Positions 36,701-50,037 are shown, counted from the stretch's first letter. The stretch is DNA of 64,000 nucleotides from Mytilisepta virgata (GCA_028015205.1 CM051521.1:102462513-102526512), one strand, 5' to 3'. A program made the numbers and translations. The notes: generated by a model not told the origin, from the sequence alone.

Positions 36701-39700
36701 TAACGGGGAAATACAATACACACAACGCCTGGAGCCTCGGGACACTCCGACCCCGTGGAATTAATTTTTTCCCTAAGTATGCACACTACTAACATTTTGC
36801 CGAACATCTATCTTATACCTAGTACGTTTTCTATACAAATAACGTCAATATACAATTAATGACTTTGGATGAGGTTAATATCATGATTTATCAACCCGAA
36901 AGATCTGATAATCACCGAGGCCATCGGCCGAGGTGATTATCAGATCTTGAGGGTTGATAAATCATGATATTAACTGAAATCAAAAGTCATCAATTGTTTT
37001 ATTATACGACTAACCTGTTCTGAAACTGTACTTGGAAATAACTGAAGCCAGCACACTGTATATCATCAAGACCATTCTGTGACATTTCTCATGCATTTGG
37101 AATTTTCATGAAGAATATTCGACGAACTCTTTTTTTGTGTGTATATATGTAGACAATTTTACAATAGCGTATTTGGTTGAGCATCTATGTTTAAATGTAA
37201 TATTGACCAGTTTATTGATAACTATAACACCTGTAAATGCCATCATCCATTTTGACCATACAACTGATATATTCATAGTAATGAAATTTCATGATTTTCC
37301 TGCCATGTTCCATGTATTTTGTTTTCACATGATGGTTTGTACTAACATTTTTTGTATCTTTTTTTGTCTGATTATTTCCTCTTGAGCCAAAACTTCATGA
37401 CAGATATTTTCAAATTATACCTGTTTCAAGTAATCATTTTATAGGTTCCCTTACATCAATTACAGGTCTGAATAACATTTTCTAGTGGGTGTTTCTAGAA
37501 AAGCAGAGGATGCTTACCCTACCGGTGCACCTGGTCCATACTCCCAGTTTTTAGTGGAGTCCGAGTCGCTCATTTATTTTTTAGTTCTGTGTGTGCTCAT
37601 TCTGCGTCTTTTTTGTGCTGTCTTGTTGTTTTACCTATTTTGTATTCGTCCTTCGATTTACGGCTTTGAATACCGTTATGATTTTGGTTCCCTGGATTTC
37701 ACCTTTTTATAAACTAGAAATAACTAAATACTTTTTTTCAACAATAATATTTCAATAAACAATTGTAACAAGTGAAAAATGTAACGAATTAAAAAATATC
37801 ACATGGTTTTCTCATTTAACATTGTTTAAAGTTGAAGTTTACAGTTATATTGGAACAATTGTTAAAAACTGGCATTGGAGATCTGAAATTTCCAACGGAG
37901 GGTAGTGAGTGACGCCTCCCTTTTCTTGACGTTTCAAGTCTTTAGATGCGGCTACGAACACTTTGTTTGCTTCCGAGAAATCGTTATCATGCACAATGTC
38001 TTTGCCCGCCTGCACATTGGCTAAATGTCGGTTAATCCCGTATCTAAGGGAACGTAGACTTGACTTTTTGTATAGTTCATCTTTCTCGGTCCGAGCCTCA
38101 GCGTAGAATCTTGATAAATTGGAATCAACTGGCTGCAAGACATTTGTTCAAAGTCTTCACCCTGAGATTTTTCACGTAGATATGTTTTGAAAGTCGCCAG
38201 TCTGGTCTTTTTTGCATCTTTGTTGGTCTATAAATCTTGTATTTCATCGTCATTTAGGGAAGCAAACCTTTTTTTTATGTCCGGACCAGCCGCCTCAGCC
38301 ATTCTCACCAGCAGACGTGTTTTGACTGACCAAGACGTTAAAGTAAGAGGCGCAGCGATTGGACGATTCTTAACACACCAACCAATCAGGAATGCGGATT
38401 TAAAAGCCGCTCAAAGGAAATTCCCTGTTGTTAAATTTAGGTAGACGTTGAAGCTTCCACATGTGATGATACCCTCGCGTGACGTTTTGCGCGGCGATCA
38501 TCACATTTTACCGATGTCCATAAAGTACCGATTGAACCAATCAAATTCTTAGTTATTTATAGTCATATAATAAACTAATTTATTTTACTTATTTTTACTA
38601 TCTATCTTGCCGTCTATGTATTTTAATTGAAGTACGTTTACTGTTCGACGTCACGTCAAATGAATTTTATTTTTGTTTACATTTTATGTACAGACTCAGT
38701 CTTGCTTGTTATTTTTTTGTTTTAAAGCTCGTGATCAAGGCCATATTGGTCGAAACGTTTTTGTATTCGGGCTTGTTCGGCTTGTGTATTTTGTACATTT
38801 AAGTCGTTTTGTGCCCCTTTTGACAGCTCACCATTTTCCATTTATTTTCCTTGCTTTCCATTGTCGTATGAGCTGTTTCGCAAACTTAGTTTTTAGTATA
38901 TTAATTCAATGGCTAATTATTTTTCTATAACCATTTTGGTCATTTTGGCATTTTGATTTCGCTCTTCAACATTTCGGAACTATTGTTTTGGTTTTCAACA
39001 TTTTAATCCTTGAGCACAAATTAACTGACAAGAATTAAGGATGCTCGCTGGTCATGTTTTGGTCTTTTTGTCAGATTTTCGGAATCCTCGGGTTTTATCC
39101 ATTTCTTAAACTTGGAATTTTTTGCCCATGAACCCCCACTTTTTCTTTTATAATTCAATCATATATACATGTACCTTAAAATGGTATTTGACAAATTTTA
39201 TGAAATCCTTTTTATTTTTTCATACATTTTTGAGAGACTGAAATTGTTAATGCAAAGACAATGAAAAATCCAGAGAAAACCCATTTCCTGCAAATTTTCA
39301 AGGCCTTACAGCTCTAAAATGAGCACATGAACCTATATTTTTTTCTTCCTTAATTGTTTACTATTCATATGTTCTCTCAAACTAAAACACCTATTTCAAA
39401 TCGTATTTATTTCCTATTAGACCCGCGATAACCTTAATTATAATACGATTAAAAAATATCTAAAGTCGTGCCATATATTTATATGTATTCATGTAGGATT
39501 ATAAAATAAAGGCCATACCGTAAATTAAATTTTATCACATTTCTTTAATAGAAACCTTCATTAATTCTGTATATATAAATATCTTTCCAAGGCATAATTA
39601 TACAATCCACATGTACCACATGTAAAATACCAAAATCTACTTGAATTTATGTTCGATTCTTTTCGCATCTTTACAATTTATTTCGAATCCAATGTATTTG

Positions 39701-42700
39701 GTAAAACTGTGAAATAAAACCTGTACATCACGGTCCAGTACGATCTTGATATTTAAAATGTTACTTCCCATTTATCAAAAATGATTATTTTTTTCATATA
39801 AGAGAGGTTGGACAACATGGACTACAGCAGCTGTTGACAAGAGAGTAGTTGCCATGGCACCACTTGTAATGGATCTTTTAAATATTCAGCAGGTTTATAT
39901 TTTAAAGAATCTGAAACCAATGAAATAATGTCGATCAAGACTAATAATGAACAGAATAAAAAAAAGTCCAAGTCATCCGTTTACTACACGTAATTCATAT
40001 ACTTACGGAGAGTGCCGAGTAACTTCTTGACAATTGTTATGAATTACTCATTTTCAATCAATACTTACTATCGGTATATCCCCTTTTTTATAGGACTAAT
40101 GTTTTGGAATTTAATCGACTCAAGAAAGAATTTTCCAAACTAGACAATTTTAATTATTTTGATACAGAGGAGTTGTTTTTGTATACTTTGGCAAATGTCA
40201 ACAATTACCACTTCCAATTAATAACAGTCGACATATATATAACATTAATCATGATAAAACTAAATATAGAAATAATTCCAGAGTTTACATCACCACTACC
40301 GATCTCTTGGAGGATGGACATTCGCTTTTGATGACTATTATAATCTCAATTTTACACGAGATCTGGATAACCCAAATACCACGTTAATGGCTTCATATGT
40401 TGATCCTATATGTAAGTAAATTTATTAATCAACATATGTACATTTATTAAGTATATCTAAATGTTTCTTTTAAAATTATAATCAAAACAACATATTGTTT
40501 GAATAATATGATAAAATTATATGATACCAATTTTGATGCCCAAGAACATTTCGTCTATTTACCACTGATCAGTTGTGCTCAAGGCCTAAAATGTTGACAA
40601 AAATAACCCAAAACGTCGAAGAGCAAATTGACAAAATGCCAAAATGATCAAAAGATAACTATAAAGCCAAAACCATCTAAGGACATCGCTATGCACATGG
40701 GAGACACAAAATTTAAATTATTTTTATCACTAAATTTGAAGTATCGATTTCGGGCTAGTGTCAGCAACTGAGCTGGTGATCCCTTCGGTGATTTGGAGTC
40801 CACCAGCAGAGGTATCGACAAAATGATACAAATGTAACAACAAACTTAACACTAAGTAAGGAATTTTACTTAATTTAATGTTATGCCTTATTTGATAAAC
40901 AAGATTGCTAACAGCCCAGTTGGCATTACTCGGTAGCTATTTTGAATGTCGGTGATTTTAGTCGTATTGGTTAAGATGCATTGTATGTACACCAATACTA
41001 TTCTGAGGCATACTTACAACTTATTGGAGACTTCCATGAAATGGCAAAATAATAAACGCATTTAAAATTTAGTTTGAGTCATTTTTATTTTGGAAACGGT
41101 GAAATAGGTCATCTAGACTAATACAGTGACGTCAATAATTGATTTTTTATATGTATTTTTGCATTAAAGCTTACAACAGCAGGTATACAAACATACCTAA
41201 ACTTATTGTAACAACTGGTGGTGACGAATTCTTCATTCCAGACGATTCACATTATTACTTTAATCAATTGGATGGTGAAAAATATTTAAGGTAAAGAATT
41301 ATTTCTATACATGTCAAATAAATTTTAACAGACAGCATTCAGCTACTTTACTGAGTGAAAAAAATCATAAATTTGGAATGATTTGAATTATTGCTATACT
41401 TTATTCTGGATAATATATTGTTCCCTTGGGCATACGATTTTAGTTTTAATTAAAGTAATTATTCTTATTGTAATGTTTATTAAATGAATAATAGGTGTTA
41501 AGATTTATTATATGATATATTCATAATTTCCCAAAGTTAAAAGTACCTGGATACTTTCTAAACTAGTTTAACACGGCCACAATTTTATAGGTCTGTCTCA
41601 TGTCGGGCTTTTGATTTACATAATATATATAAACTGTGTATACGCAGTATACTTCACCGTGGAAGTAGTGTCTCAATCCTAAAATAACAAATTTGTTAGC
41701 TACATGTAACCAAATGATACACAAAATCTGTAGATTAGAAAGTTTATGATTATACAAGAAGGCAAAAAATAAATCTTACTTGAATTCACATTCATTTTCA
41801 CTATTACATGTAATTCTTTAATTTTATATGTCCACAAAACAACAAGCTGTATTTCACATTTTGACTGCCGAGACTATTGGTGTCGTTAATTTACAAGTGG
41901 AGTAACAATATTTGGGTTTTTTGTAGGAAACTACCGAATGCAGAACACAGTATGGCTGGTCATGAGATAAGCGTGTTGTTCAGTTTAAGAGCATTCTTTT
42001 TATCAGTTATAACGGTAGGATATACACTGAGGTTCCAATGTAAATTTTGGAAAGAAGGAAATAAAAACTTATTTATAAATAAAAAGAAGCACTACTCGAA
42101 ATATCTATTCAGAAGATCGCATACATACTGTGGGGATAAAAATATGAAGCCGAAAACCCCAAATTTGAATGAATTAACAATGAACTAAAAATGCAACAAA
42201 AAGATATGACAAAGCTACGTATATAAGTGAGAACTTGTTAGGATTAAAAAGAATATAATTTATCAAACGTAGTATCAACAACTTCAAAATTATACATATA
42301 ACAAAACCTTGCGAGAAAGCTTAAGTAACATCAGCCCAAGGAATCCCGTTATTGCACTTGTGGCAACCATACCCAATTATAGAATACCAAATAAAACTGC
42401 ATGCAAAATATACGCCTTTTCCATAGTTGTTTTCATTGATACAAAATTGTATATTTAAACATATGTGTTGAAACCAAAAACATCAAATAGACAACAAATT
42501 TATGAAAGAGATTTCCATGGAACTCAGTAAGATTTAAATGTTTTAGAAATACATGTACAAATGTTCAAAGGATTAATGTAATATCTCGGTAAAACAGAAT
42601 CAGTATTTTTGAGCTTATTTATTTCAACAAAAACGATTCATACATACTATCTTAATTTTTGTAATTTTCAGAATACGTCACTTCCTGTCATTGGATGGGT

Positions 42701-45071
42701 AAAGGAGACGGTGAGTTATGGTGTTAATTAAGGGAACATGATGCAATTTTCAATGAATGCAGAATCATAAGAAACGGAAAAGTTTTTTAATTCAGGAATG
42801 GCAATTTTAATTATTCATCTGAAAACAAATATTTAAGATTTTTTTGGCAGCTGTTTCCTATATTGTTTCTTTCTTAAATTGTTATGATTTATTACATATT
42901 TACAGACGCCAACAGGTGGGAGAATTATCATAAAGACTGACAGGGTACCCAAAACAATACAGTCGTTTCATGCGAAGACCACTGACAATAAAAGGTAGGT
43001 TAAGTTTAAATTGTTTCTAGTTCAAAGAAATTTTGCTTTCTATTTATTCAAAAGTCATTCAGATTTGGCAACCCGAGAGAAGTTTTTTCTCGTCGGGTTT
43101 TGCCCGAGAGAAAACAACCTGTCAATGGTTGCCAAATCTGAATGTTTACCTCAAATGGGGGCCGTAATTGTTTTATTTATTTTCCACATGAACAAGACAT
43201 AATTTGACTCTCATGGCTTTTAATGCAGACGAATTACGCAGTTGTCTCCCTTGCAGAGGAAAATTTGGATGTTTGGAGGTGAACAATAGTGTTGTTTCCC
43301 CGTGATTACACAGTTGTCTGCCATGCGGGGGGAAATTGGGATGTTTGGAGATGAACAATAGAGTTGTTCCCGCGATATTCAATTTTTGAAAAAACATTCA
43401 ATTAATTTTTTAATCAACCAATATTATTTTAAAAAATATCTAAAAAATAATAATCTTTAATGGTCTCTTTCCAGAAGTATGAAATTAAGTGAAATATGTT
43501 TTCATGCCCTCATGTAACCTTTAAATCAGTTATTAAAGAATCTTAATTGCCATTTAATTAGCTGCAAAACTGTTTGTTAGCACCAACATGTAAACTTTCA
43601 TACTCTAGGAGAGACTTCCGATTGGTAATTGGCCAGCCTGGTAACCCATCAAAGCCGTTTCCACATGTCGTTCCATGGATTGCAGAAAATGTAAAAGATA
43701 TGGTGAGAAAAAGTTTAAATACTTTATCTTGTAGGATAACTTTTCTTGAAATTCGAATACATTTATTTAAGATCTACAATGAGTCTTCGAACAACATCTT
43801 CGTGCATGAATGCATAAAGACGACGTGTGAATTATTAGCGTTCTTCGGTCATTACATGGCGTTGTTAGGCACTACGACTCAAGGGGGGGGGGGGGGGTTT
43901 ACTTTCATTAAAAATGGTAGTATGTATGTGCCGCAGAACAGGGTAAATTTTTCACACGTCCTGCCATTACCAGGGTTGCTATTTTTACCTTTGTCAATAC
44001 ACCTATTGACAGTACATGTCCAATCTGGAGTTATTCTGAAATTATACAACTTTTTCCTGACGTGACAAACCAGTTGAGACCAACTAGTTCCCTGTTGTAA
44101 CATGGCATTATAAAGGAAACTTTACACGGAGGCATATTTAAATGATCGTAAACACTTCAAATAATGTGTTTATATAAATAATAGCTAGGCTATATTTGAA
44201 TATTCACCAATGTACAAAAGATGTTATATTATTATACTTTATCAGGGCAACAACACTTTTATGGCTGAGTACAGTAATCCACCTAATGGCCGATGGTTAG
44301 CATTTTTCATACAGGTTTGTGGATTTGTCTGAAATATGTTATAAAGAAATAAATGAAATAAATAATTTTTATTTAAATAGGATTGCCTCATTAGCCTAAA
44401 CTAATGTTGGTTTTGCTAAACAAATAGAGAGAGAGATGTTGTTCAATACGGTCGCTAGTGCCGGGAATATGAAAATAACATTTATACAAACCAAACACTT
44501 TCATGAACTAATGTATCTGCTCCTGTAATATCAATTTAAAAGCGCAATATAATTTTCTATAACCACATAAACTTCCGAATTCCATACATCTTCCTCAGAA
44601 AATTATTATTTGAGTTATTGAAAATACATTGTAAACATTATTTCGTTCATCAACATTACAAATGGAACGATTTCTTTACAAAAATGACGAATATATTTTT
44701 TTAAAATATAACTGTTGGGCCTTTAATATATCGTAAACTTCCCCAAACCAGGTTATATATTATATCTTATAACATGTTCAAAATCAAGTGAAGATAATGA
44801 TTCTTTAAAATGACAATTCTTTATAAAAGATTCAAATTGGTACAACCAAAAAAACAGTGTCTTCAAGACGCAAAAAAAGTTGCTATCGTAATGCAAAATA
44901 CAAAACTTTCTTTTAAAAAAGGTCACAAAGGTTACCATCTATATTATACAGGTTACTTTCAACGGAGTAGATGAAACTGCTCTTGAATTTACAACGGAGA
45001 CTCAGATTATTCCAGATGTATTTCCTTTCAAGGACTGTAGCGGCAGTTCGTGTCGCGGCACTCTTGTTTAA
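33777..45071 (+). CDS. PqaA/AprA-family secreted hydrolase, copy 2 (complete)
   Basis: Exons: 33777-33948, 34386-34500, 34789-34900, 35230-35346, 35571-35663, 39803-39892, 40282-40411, 41170-41290, 41927-42014, 42672-42710, 42906-42994, 43609-43702, 44246-44314, 44952-45071. They sum to 1449 nt, or 482 residues plus TAA. The start ATG opens a hydrophobic signal peptide ([17 protein letters not shown]), so the protein should be secreted. An in-frame stop lies at 33744, and the tract before the ATG resembles a 3' splice site, so a 5' UTR exon is possible. Predicted triad: Ser202 in GASKRG, Asp295 in TTGGDEFF, His324 in NAEHSM. The family is known as PhoPQ-activated pathogenicity-related or, in Dictyostelium, AprA; catalysis is inferred from the fold and not shown here. 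Exon 4 matches copy 1 at 33 of 39 residues. Intron 5 (4.1 kb) is swollen by transposon debris. Confidence 0.88.
36215..36780 (+). pseudogene. Penelope-like RT tail plus GIY-YIG endonuclease relic
   Basis: 36215-36380 reads [19 protein letters not shown], then [13 protein letters not shown] and a stop; this is the conserved C-terminal end of Penelope RTs. Further on, about 36543-36660 reads [16 protein letters not shown], a stop, then [10 protein letters not shown]. These are the YIG-side helix and the His-Phe...Gly-His motif of the Penelope GIY-YIG nuclease. Stops and frameshifts make it dead. It lies in intron 5 of hydrolase copy 2, sense strand. Confidence 0.65.
36852..36996. repeat. Fold-back hairpin in intron 5 of copy 2
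   Basis: Near-perfect palindrome of about 145 bp centred on GAGGCCATCGGCCGAGG, with arms holding AAGATCTGATAATCACC and ATATCATGATTTATCAACCC and their complements. Its plan is the same as the hairpin at 4546-4667, but the sequence differs. Confidence 0.8.
37485..37712 (+). mobile_element. Penelope-like 3' tail fragment
   Basis: Contains GATGCTTACCCTACCGGTG, ACCTGGTCCATACTCCC, AGTGGAGTCCGAGTCGC and a TTGGTTCCCTGGATTTCACC end. It is a diverged relative of the untranslated tail at 23461-23704. It lies downstream of, and in the same orientation as, the GIY-YIG relic, so it may be the 3' end of the same element. Confidence 0.4.
37845..38316 (-). pseudogene. Crypton-like / KIAA1958-like N-terminal fragment
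   Basis: Minus strand from about 38316: [19 protein letters not shown], an in-frame stop, [17 protein letters not shown], a frameshift near 38140, then [32 protein letters not shown] and [20 protein letters not shown]. This is the N-terminal, core-binding-like part of the KIAA1958/ZMYM-related proteins that are common in bivalves and derive from Crypton tyrosine recombinases. The catalytic C-terminal domain is absent. It is a fragment in intron 5 of hydrolase copy 2, antisense to the host gene. Confidence 0.6.
38925..39030 (-). repeat. 5' part of the 3280-3660 repeat, inverted
   Basis: Minus strand reads AAATGTTGAAAACCAAAACA and CGAAATCAAAATGCCAAAAT, matching 3345-3415. Only about 100 bp is retained. 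Confidence 0.55.
40525..40820 (+). repeat. Second copy of the 3280-3660 repeat
   Basis: Intron 7 of hydrolase copy 2, so not the intron used in copy 1: an independent insertion. It has the CAGTTGTGCTCAAGGCCTAA and ACCATCTAAGGACA words and a single CTGGTGATCCCTTCGGTGAT unit. Confidence 0.65.
43055..43400 (+). mobile_element. Small fold-back element, copy A (intron 11 of hydrolase copy 2)
   Basis: CATTCAGATTTGGCAACC at 43056 is mirrored at 43127-43144. Downstream, TAATTTGACTCTCATGGC, AATGCAGACGAATTACGCAG and a GGATGTTTGGAGGTGAACAA block (partly duplicated) match 61320-61545. Confidence 0.65.
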
Positions 45072-45183
45072 TTTGGGAGTAGACATCATTTTGTGTGCCA
45101 AAAAGATTACATGTACTGTAAACACACACAGCATATCACTATTACTATACCATATCATGAGAGATTTTAGTTGTTTATGAGAA

Positions 45184-45189
45184 AATAAA
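45184..45189 (+). promoter_or_regulatory. Polyadenylation signal, hydrolase copy 2
   Basis: AATAAA lies 113 nt after the stop of copy 2. The spacing is nearly the same as in copy 1, which suggests the 3' UTR length is conserved between the paralogs. Confidence 0.6.
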
Positions 45190-45724
45190 ATTTATTATTC
45201 ATTAGTACTAGTATATTAATTTATTTTTTTATACAAGAAGTGAGTCAGGAATATATGCTATGCTCTAGTGTACATAAAAAGATTCTATCTCTTTCTATGA
45301 TACCAGATTTGACATGTCCAGTTTTTATTACCTTTTACCTTTTAGCAGAATTCATCTTCCTTTATAGGTCACGATCAGGAAAAAACATGTTACTGGATTT
45401 GGAAATTATAAGTATCAGTTGAACTGATAAGAAAAGAGAATTGTTTAAATGAATATTCAATTTTCACCAAAATAGAACACATGCAATTGTAATCCTTTCT
45501 TTTGTAATGTAGCCATTTTTCCTAGAGATTCTGTAAATGCGAAGTAAGGCGATATTTCCAACAAATACATCGGATAACATACCACGTTTTGGCCAAAAGA
45601 CCCTATATATACCACTGCATCCATCCGTCAGTGGGAAGAATCTTATTTAAAATCTTTTGAAATAGGAGATTAATTATAGTATAACTAATCTTGAAATGCG
45701 AATGCCTAAAATCTACAACGTGTT

Positions 45725-45790
45725 ACCGGACAACACATTAATTCACGAGTGCGCGTAGCGCACGAGTGAATTAATAGTGTTTTTCGGTCA
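45725..45790. repeat. Fold-back hairpin 3' of hydrolase copy 2
   Basis: ACACATTAATTCACGAGTGCG and its near-complement CGCACGAGTGAATTAATAGTG meet at 45755. It lies about 540 bp beyond the polyadenylation signal. Confidence 0.75.
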
Positions 45791-47539
45791 CGAGCAGTCG
45801 GGTAACCGGAAGTCCCTTTTTGGCCAAAATGTGATCAGTCTCTGATCAGTGACGTTGCGCGTCGAACGGACTATTTCGTGCACTTTGCGACGTCGAAGCT
45901 GTGCCATACGGAAGTCGACACGTCATGTTCAGTGAGCTATATCCTCGGTTCTCTCCATCGGATTGTTTCTAAATTTTGACCGCCAGTTCCAAACATTCAG
46001 TTGACCATTCTCTGAAATTTTTGTACGATTTAGATATTTAATTTCTCTTCAGGAACCATTTCTTGACCAATTTACGAGTGCAAAAAAAATGACTGGAGCG
46101 GTTCGAAAGGCGTGTAAATAAATTTGGTACAAAAAAATGTTTTCTCACGAATCATTATCATTTTTTGCACATCAAATCTGGGGAATATTTTCAACATTTT
46201 CTGATATAACAAGAGGAGATTCTCGGAAAAACAAAAAAGTGTACCAAATTTAAAATTAGGTCCCCCCAAAAAGCTTTTTTTTGGCTTTCTATTCATTCGT
46301 TCATTTTATTATTATTGTTACTATTTTTCGATATACAAAAAAAAAACACAAATGAAAATTCAGTGTATAAACAAACAAAATAACACTTTTATATTGTATC
46401 TTTAACAGGTTTTTTTCTGTCTAAGTAATAGCAAGTCTCGGTCCAGGGTATGATCGTGGCATGTGTTGACAGCTTCGGCGCGTTCATATAACGTTGGCGT
46501 ACACAAATCGCCCAGGCCGCACCTAAAATACTGCTGGAAAATTTGCTTCCGCGAGTAAGAAAATCAATTTGCACTTTTCGTAATATTCGTAAACAGACGC
46601 AACTTTTGGGTATAACATGGAAATGATAAATTAATCAGAGGATTGCAAAATAAGGGTAAGAAGTTAGGATGAAACGGATCAGTCAGTGAGTCACTATCAA
46701 AGTTTGTGCGACGGACCGATTTCAACTCATTAAAATCCACTGCATTGCTAACAAATGTGTTGTCTTGGTGTGGAAACATTCATATATCTGTGTTCTCAAA
46801 TTATAACTTTACCTCTTCTCTATAAATGACAGAAATATTAAGAATTTTCATGTCTTGTTTGAATGTGTTTACTTCCGCCATTTTTGTTATGACAACATTT
46901 AAGTTCAATAACTTGCACATGCAGGTGCGATAAAATGAAACGTCTTACATTACGAGTAGTTCCCCTTACAACACAAAACATCGTCAGGGATATTAACTGT
47001 ATTGCACGGTTTAATACAAACATGTACTTAAATAGTTCCAGATTTATTGTGTTAATAGTATGACCAGGGATCATATAATACTATCATATACAGTTCCTGA
47101 TATGACAGACAAGTATAAAACTGTTTGCCATTAAAATGTTGATGCCCCAAAATAATAATTTTAATGATGCAAATTAACTTTCTCACTTCTTTGCAACTTC
47201 CTTTCTTCCAAATTACACTTCAAAAGGTTCTGTCAATCCAAGTTATATTACATTTTTATTAAGCATACTTCATCCACTGTGTATTTTCTCCAACTGGACA
47301 ATATCAGTTCTTCATACATTTTTATGATTGTATCAGTTGTTAATTCAAAGCCCAAAATAGTATCTGCACTGCAAACTAGATTGTTAAAATTCAAAAATAG
47401 TTTGTCAGATGCATAACTAGTATGGGAAAGACTTTACTGTAATGCAACTTGTCCCTGGAGCTGTATCCAAGCAGTTCTGCTCTTCTTGAAAGTCTGTCAC
47501 TGGACATTGAAAGATTCCAGTTGATCTGACCAGCTGAGG

Positions 47540-47885
47540 TAGGTGTTTTAATTTCAGAGAGATGTATTTTTTTTTTGGGGGGGGGGGGGGGGGTTGAGGG
47601 GATAGAAAGAAAATTTTTACCCCATGTCAGGTTTGCTCTAAATGCTTTAGTTTTTGAAATTTAGACAAAAACTGCTGTTTTACCCTTATGTTCTATGTTG
47701 GTTGGCAGGCAGGGTCATCAGACATATTTTTTAAACTTGATATCCTAATGATGCTTGTGGTCATGTTTGGTTCAATTTGGCCAAGTAGTTTTGGAAGAGA
47801 AGATTTTTGTAAAAGTTAATGGACGACGACGGGTGCCAGGTGATGAGAAATGCTCAATTGACCCTTTGGGTAGGGTGAGCTAAGT
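47540..47885 (+). repeat. Bivalve repeat tail
   Basis: ACCCCATGTCAGGTTTGCTC, GGCCAAGTAGTTTTGGAAGA, GGACGACGACGGGTGCCAGG and a closing GGGTGAGCTAA. It is related in style to 5450-6705. A G run of about 18 sits at 47576-47593. Confidence 0.6.
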
Positions 47886-49227
47886 GACTTCGATCATACC
47901 TAGGGAAAAGTCACAGAGTGAAATCATGGATGAAAAATCAATTTCATAAAATCATAAATTTATTTTTTGTTATTTCAATAACTTAATTTATTTGATATTT
48001 AGGATCACTATATTCATATAAAGATATTTAAAATGTCATCTTTCAGATAAGTTAATTTTTTTTGTAAAAAATAATTCAATGCCTTAATGTTTATTTTGTT
48101 TACACTGTAATTAATGGAATTTGTGTTTCTGAGTTACATTGTATATCCTAAAAATTTATGCAAATAAACATATTTGAATTTTTAAATAATTTTATATATA
48201 AAATTAAATAAACTATGACAATTACCTTTTTTCAAAAATGCAAGTTTATATATATTTTGAAAACTAAAAGAATTTCTGGATTTACTGCATATTGCTGGAA
48301 AGTGTTAAATTAAATTTCCAAGTATAAATTATGTAAATGAGAAATAAAATTTCCTTTGAAATATGACAAAGGGATATAATATTTATAGCAGAATAGAGTT
48401 ATAATGCAGCTCCATAGAGTTATTTAACTAAGTTCTAGTTGCAAATGGAAAGAACCTAATTCCTATACAAATATGAAACAATATTTTAATAATAAATTTA
48501 TTAACTTGTTAACTATAATATTAAAAATTTCAAAGCATTTGCTATTCTATTAGAATTATTTTGGTTTTTTTCTCTAAGTTATATATGTTTGGCCTTCAAA
48601 ACTTTTGCATCAATATTCCATGAATATGTGTCTATATATAAAAATTTATGTAGTTTGGTACATGATTATTTCTTCGAGAGTCTGAATGGAATATATATAG
48701 ATAGTAAACTACACCCATAAATTATAGAAAATAAGAATGGAAAAAATAATCCCAAAATATTTTGAATAGAAGGAAATGGAACTATTTTTTAAGAATTGAG
48801 AATGATTGTGTAATACTAAATAATGGATTGTTATTTGTAATGCCGTATGGGCAAAATTTAAGCCATATCAAGACGTCAGAGAACAGGTTAGTAATATTAA
48901 ATAAATATGGAGAAATGTGGGCCAACATGTTTAATGAATACAGAAAAAGTATACCCAATCCACTCTCATTTACTATGCAGTATGTGTAAAGTTCTGTATT
49001 AATGGTACATATATATTACATAACCATATCAGAGCTTATCACACAATTCTATACAAAAACTACTGTTTTTTTTTTAAATCTCTTCTGATGGGACATTGTC
49101 TTTTTTAGATAACTACAGGCATGGGATAAAAAAATTTTTCTTAGACCATGGTCATGGGACATGTTTTTTATTTTTCTTGGTAAATGAGGTTGTACCGGTT
49201 CCATGCTAGTAATAAATATTGCCTGGT

Positions 49228-49300
49228 CCCTTAGTTAGCTCACTGGTTGCAAAGCTGGCTTGTCATTGAGAGGTTCCTGGTTCGATCCTTGGCAATGAAA
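49228..49300 (+). ncRNA. tRNA-like sequence, probably a SINE head or tRNA relic
   Basis: GTCCCTTAGTTAGCTCACTGG fits an A box, and GGTTCGATCC about 40 nt later fits a B box. The acceptor stem is not convincing, and no intact clover-leaf or CCA context is seen, so a tRNA-derived SINE is the better reading. Confidence 0.45.
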
Positions 49301-50037
49301 CTGGAATTTTGTAGTCTCATGCTCTAGCTCCCGTTACGTTATATCTAAGAAAATTTACTGAACTTTAAAATTAACAAACATGCCTTCGATGCGAGTATTT
49401 GAGATACAAAAGTTTGGGGAGAATAACAAGACTCTGAGGTATCATGATATTTTAAAATTAAATATTCAACTGTTCAAATATTTTTGTTGATACAGAAATG
49501 TGTTTCTTGAATGCAATGAATGTGAATTTTTCCATGCAAGAAGAAAAATATTAAGAGTTTTCTGATAGATCTTTGTTTATCAGTTGAAAAATAGCTACGT
49601 CATCATGCACCAGCTGGTCATAATCAAACAGCATGTCATGTGTGAATGTCATCAAAGCAACCCAGGAAGTTTTATTCGTCGAGGTCCTTACATTTCATTC
49701 CACCTTGTTCCATGTCAACTTCGAAAGTCAATGCCTGCGAGACGTATTGTGTTGTTTTTGTTGCTCTCGGGTGTTCGAGAAGGGCGATTTTGTAAACAAT
49801 AAGCTTAAGGGAGATAAGTCAGTTTGAAACGGAAGGAAACTAATGTCAGTGACGGTGCATTATCCGGAATTTCGTGAAAAAATTACGAACTTTAAATTTG
49901 GTACAAAAAAATGTTGTTTCACGGATTTTCCTCAAAATAGGCTAGTTTTAAAGATGAAAATCTCAGAATCAATTTGAAACTATGCACAATGAGAGTCGCG
50001 AAACTTTGTAGATTCGATTTTTCCATTGAAAAATAAA

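Larger units (their letters stand above)
35966..38759. repeat. 33-bp inverted pair inside intron 5 of copy 2
   Basis: 35966-35998 and 38727-38759 (AACGTTTCGATCAATATGGC... against its complement) match at 32 of 33. A second inverted match, 36044-36077 with 38673-38706 (GACTGAGTCCGTACATAAAA), lies just inside. The Penelope and Crypton-like relics lie between. Confidence 0.7.
45791..50037. other. Non-coding AT-rich region 3' of hydrolase copy 2
   Basis: Besides the repeat tail at 47540-47885 and the tRNA-like unit at 49228, I recognise nothing coding. TTTGGTACAAAAAAATGTT occurs at both 46120 and 49900, a local dispersed repeat. Confidence 0.45.

Noticed and set aside
43574..44065. 163-codon plus-strand frame
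   Set aside because: Its start overlaps exon 12 of hydrolase copy 2 in frame, then reads through the donor site at 43703 into intron, including a G run.
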